DNA of 29,763 nt from the NCBI GenBank assembly GCA_905193725.1, contig CAJJPW010000005.1, positions 1 to 29,763 of the forward strand, in the 5' to 3' direction. The stretch's first letter is position 1; every line of letters begins with the position of its first letter. The stretch comes from an uncultured Eubacteriales bacterium (GTDB lineage Bacteria > Bacillota > Clostridia > Christensenellales > Christensenellaceae). This document shows positions 29,493-29,763 of the stretch, in pieces. Below the pieces are notes generated by a model that saw nothing but the letters and a program-made list of their open reading frames with translations, was not told the DNA's origin and ran no database searches. Position numbers and translations under genes: made by a program.

Positions 29493-29763
29493 ATGTCTTC
29501 ACCTCTAAAATGATCGCAATCGCATTTTTCTCTCATTTTTTCCTCCGGCTTATGCTGCGCTTTTAGCGCCAATGCATTAGTAAGTCCTGCAAGCATTTTC
29601 TGTGCCGAGAGAAAATTTACTACCCATATTTTACATTTTATTATATAATAAAACAAGTGATGATTGTGCCACATGAAAATGGTCTGGCGCGGCGGGAAAA
29701 AGCACCTGCCGGCTGTAATGTTTGGGCACAATTTGCGTAGAATAGAAAGGAAGTTTTGAGAGG
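29493..29763. other. Right edge without a confident gene
   Basis: An 18-bp AT palindrome (TTTTATTATATAATAAAA, 29636-29653) may hold a promoter or operator for the PQ-loop gene, though no clear -35 is found. At the far right, AAAGGAAG and GAGAGG on the plus strand could be a ribosome site for a gene beginning outside the window. Confidence 0.4.

Noticed and set aside
29477..29731. Minus-strand frame of 84 residues at the right edge
   Set aside because: It has no ribosome site at its start and spans the AT palindrome. A 19-codon piece from 29533 has GGAGG before its ATG but overlaps the PQ-loop gene start and has no family likeness.
1..29763. CRISPR arrays, transposons, prophage or defence genes
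   Set aside because: I saw no regularly spaced repeats, transposase, integrase, attachment site or known defence protein; the content is conserved chromosomal genes.

Overview
The window reads as chromosomal DNA of a low-to-mid GC, spore-forming, strictly anaerobic member of the Clostridia (Firmicutes). The evidence is two T-box leaders of Gram-positive type, SpmA/SpmB and SpoIVFA/SpoIVFB sporulation genes, a four-subunit 2-oxoacid:ferredoxin oxidoreductase, several ferredoxins, a single-chain glycyl-tRNA synthetase and the c-di-AMP pair CdaA/CdaR. I cannot name the species. Nearly everything is on the minus strand; only an aldo/keto reductase and a prephenate dehydrogenase are on the plus strand. 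I saw no tRNA, rRNA, insertion sequence, prophage or CRISPR array.

Layout by increasing coordinate. 1-3.2 kb: ferrous iron uptake operon, transcribed leftward as feoA, feoA, feoB and a small FeoB-associated Cys-rich protein, with three GTTAG-N6-CTAAC/TAAAC boxes at its control points. 3.2-4.9 kb: ArsC/Spx-like protein, divergent aldo/keto reductase, single-cluster ferredoxin. 5-8.7 kb: metG with a methionine T-box, then tatD and the TatD-linked radical SAM protein. 8.7-10.7 kb: ComB-like phosphatase, then spmA-spmB. 10.9-11.7 kb: rplU-rpmA behind an L21-type leader, without the usual prp gene and with an L27 lacking the Firmicutes N-terminal extension. 11.7-17.7 kb: spoIVFA-spoIVFB, then a B12-type radical SAM protein, a DUF2344 protein and RNase G. 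17.8-20.7 kb: the oxidoreductase operon (delta-alpha-beta-gamma) with a leader of about 220 nt carrying a strong inverted repeat. 21-21.8 kb: tyrA on the plus strand. 21.9-26.7 kb: cdaA-cdaR, a terminator, then a COG2509-type flavoprotein, a Cys-rich ferredoxin and a P-loop ATPase. 26.8-29.5 kb: UPF0303 protein, glycyl-tRNA synthetase with a glycine T-box, and a PQ-loop membrane protein.

Most genes are housekeeping or conserved-unknown. Three themes recur: iron and iron-sulfur biology (feo, ferredoxins, two radical SAM proteins, oxidoreductase), translation (metG, glyS, L21, L27, RNase G, T-boxes) and sporulation (spm, spoIVF). I did not find a clearly new defence or mobile system. The best leads are the feo operator set, the Cys-rich ferredoxin/ATPase pair, the paired absence of prp and the L27 extension, the structured leader and repeated translation-start region of the oxidoreductase operon, the terminator inside the cda cluster, and the conserved radical SAM units of unknown function.
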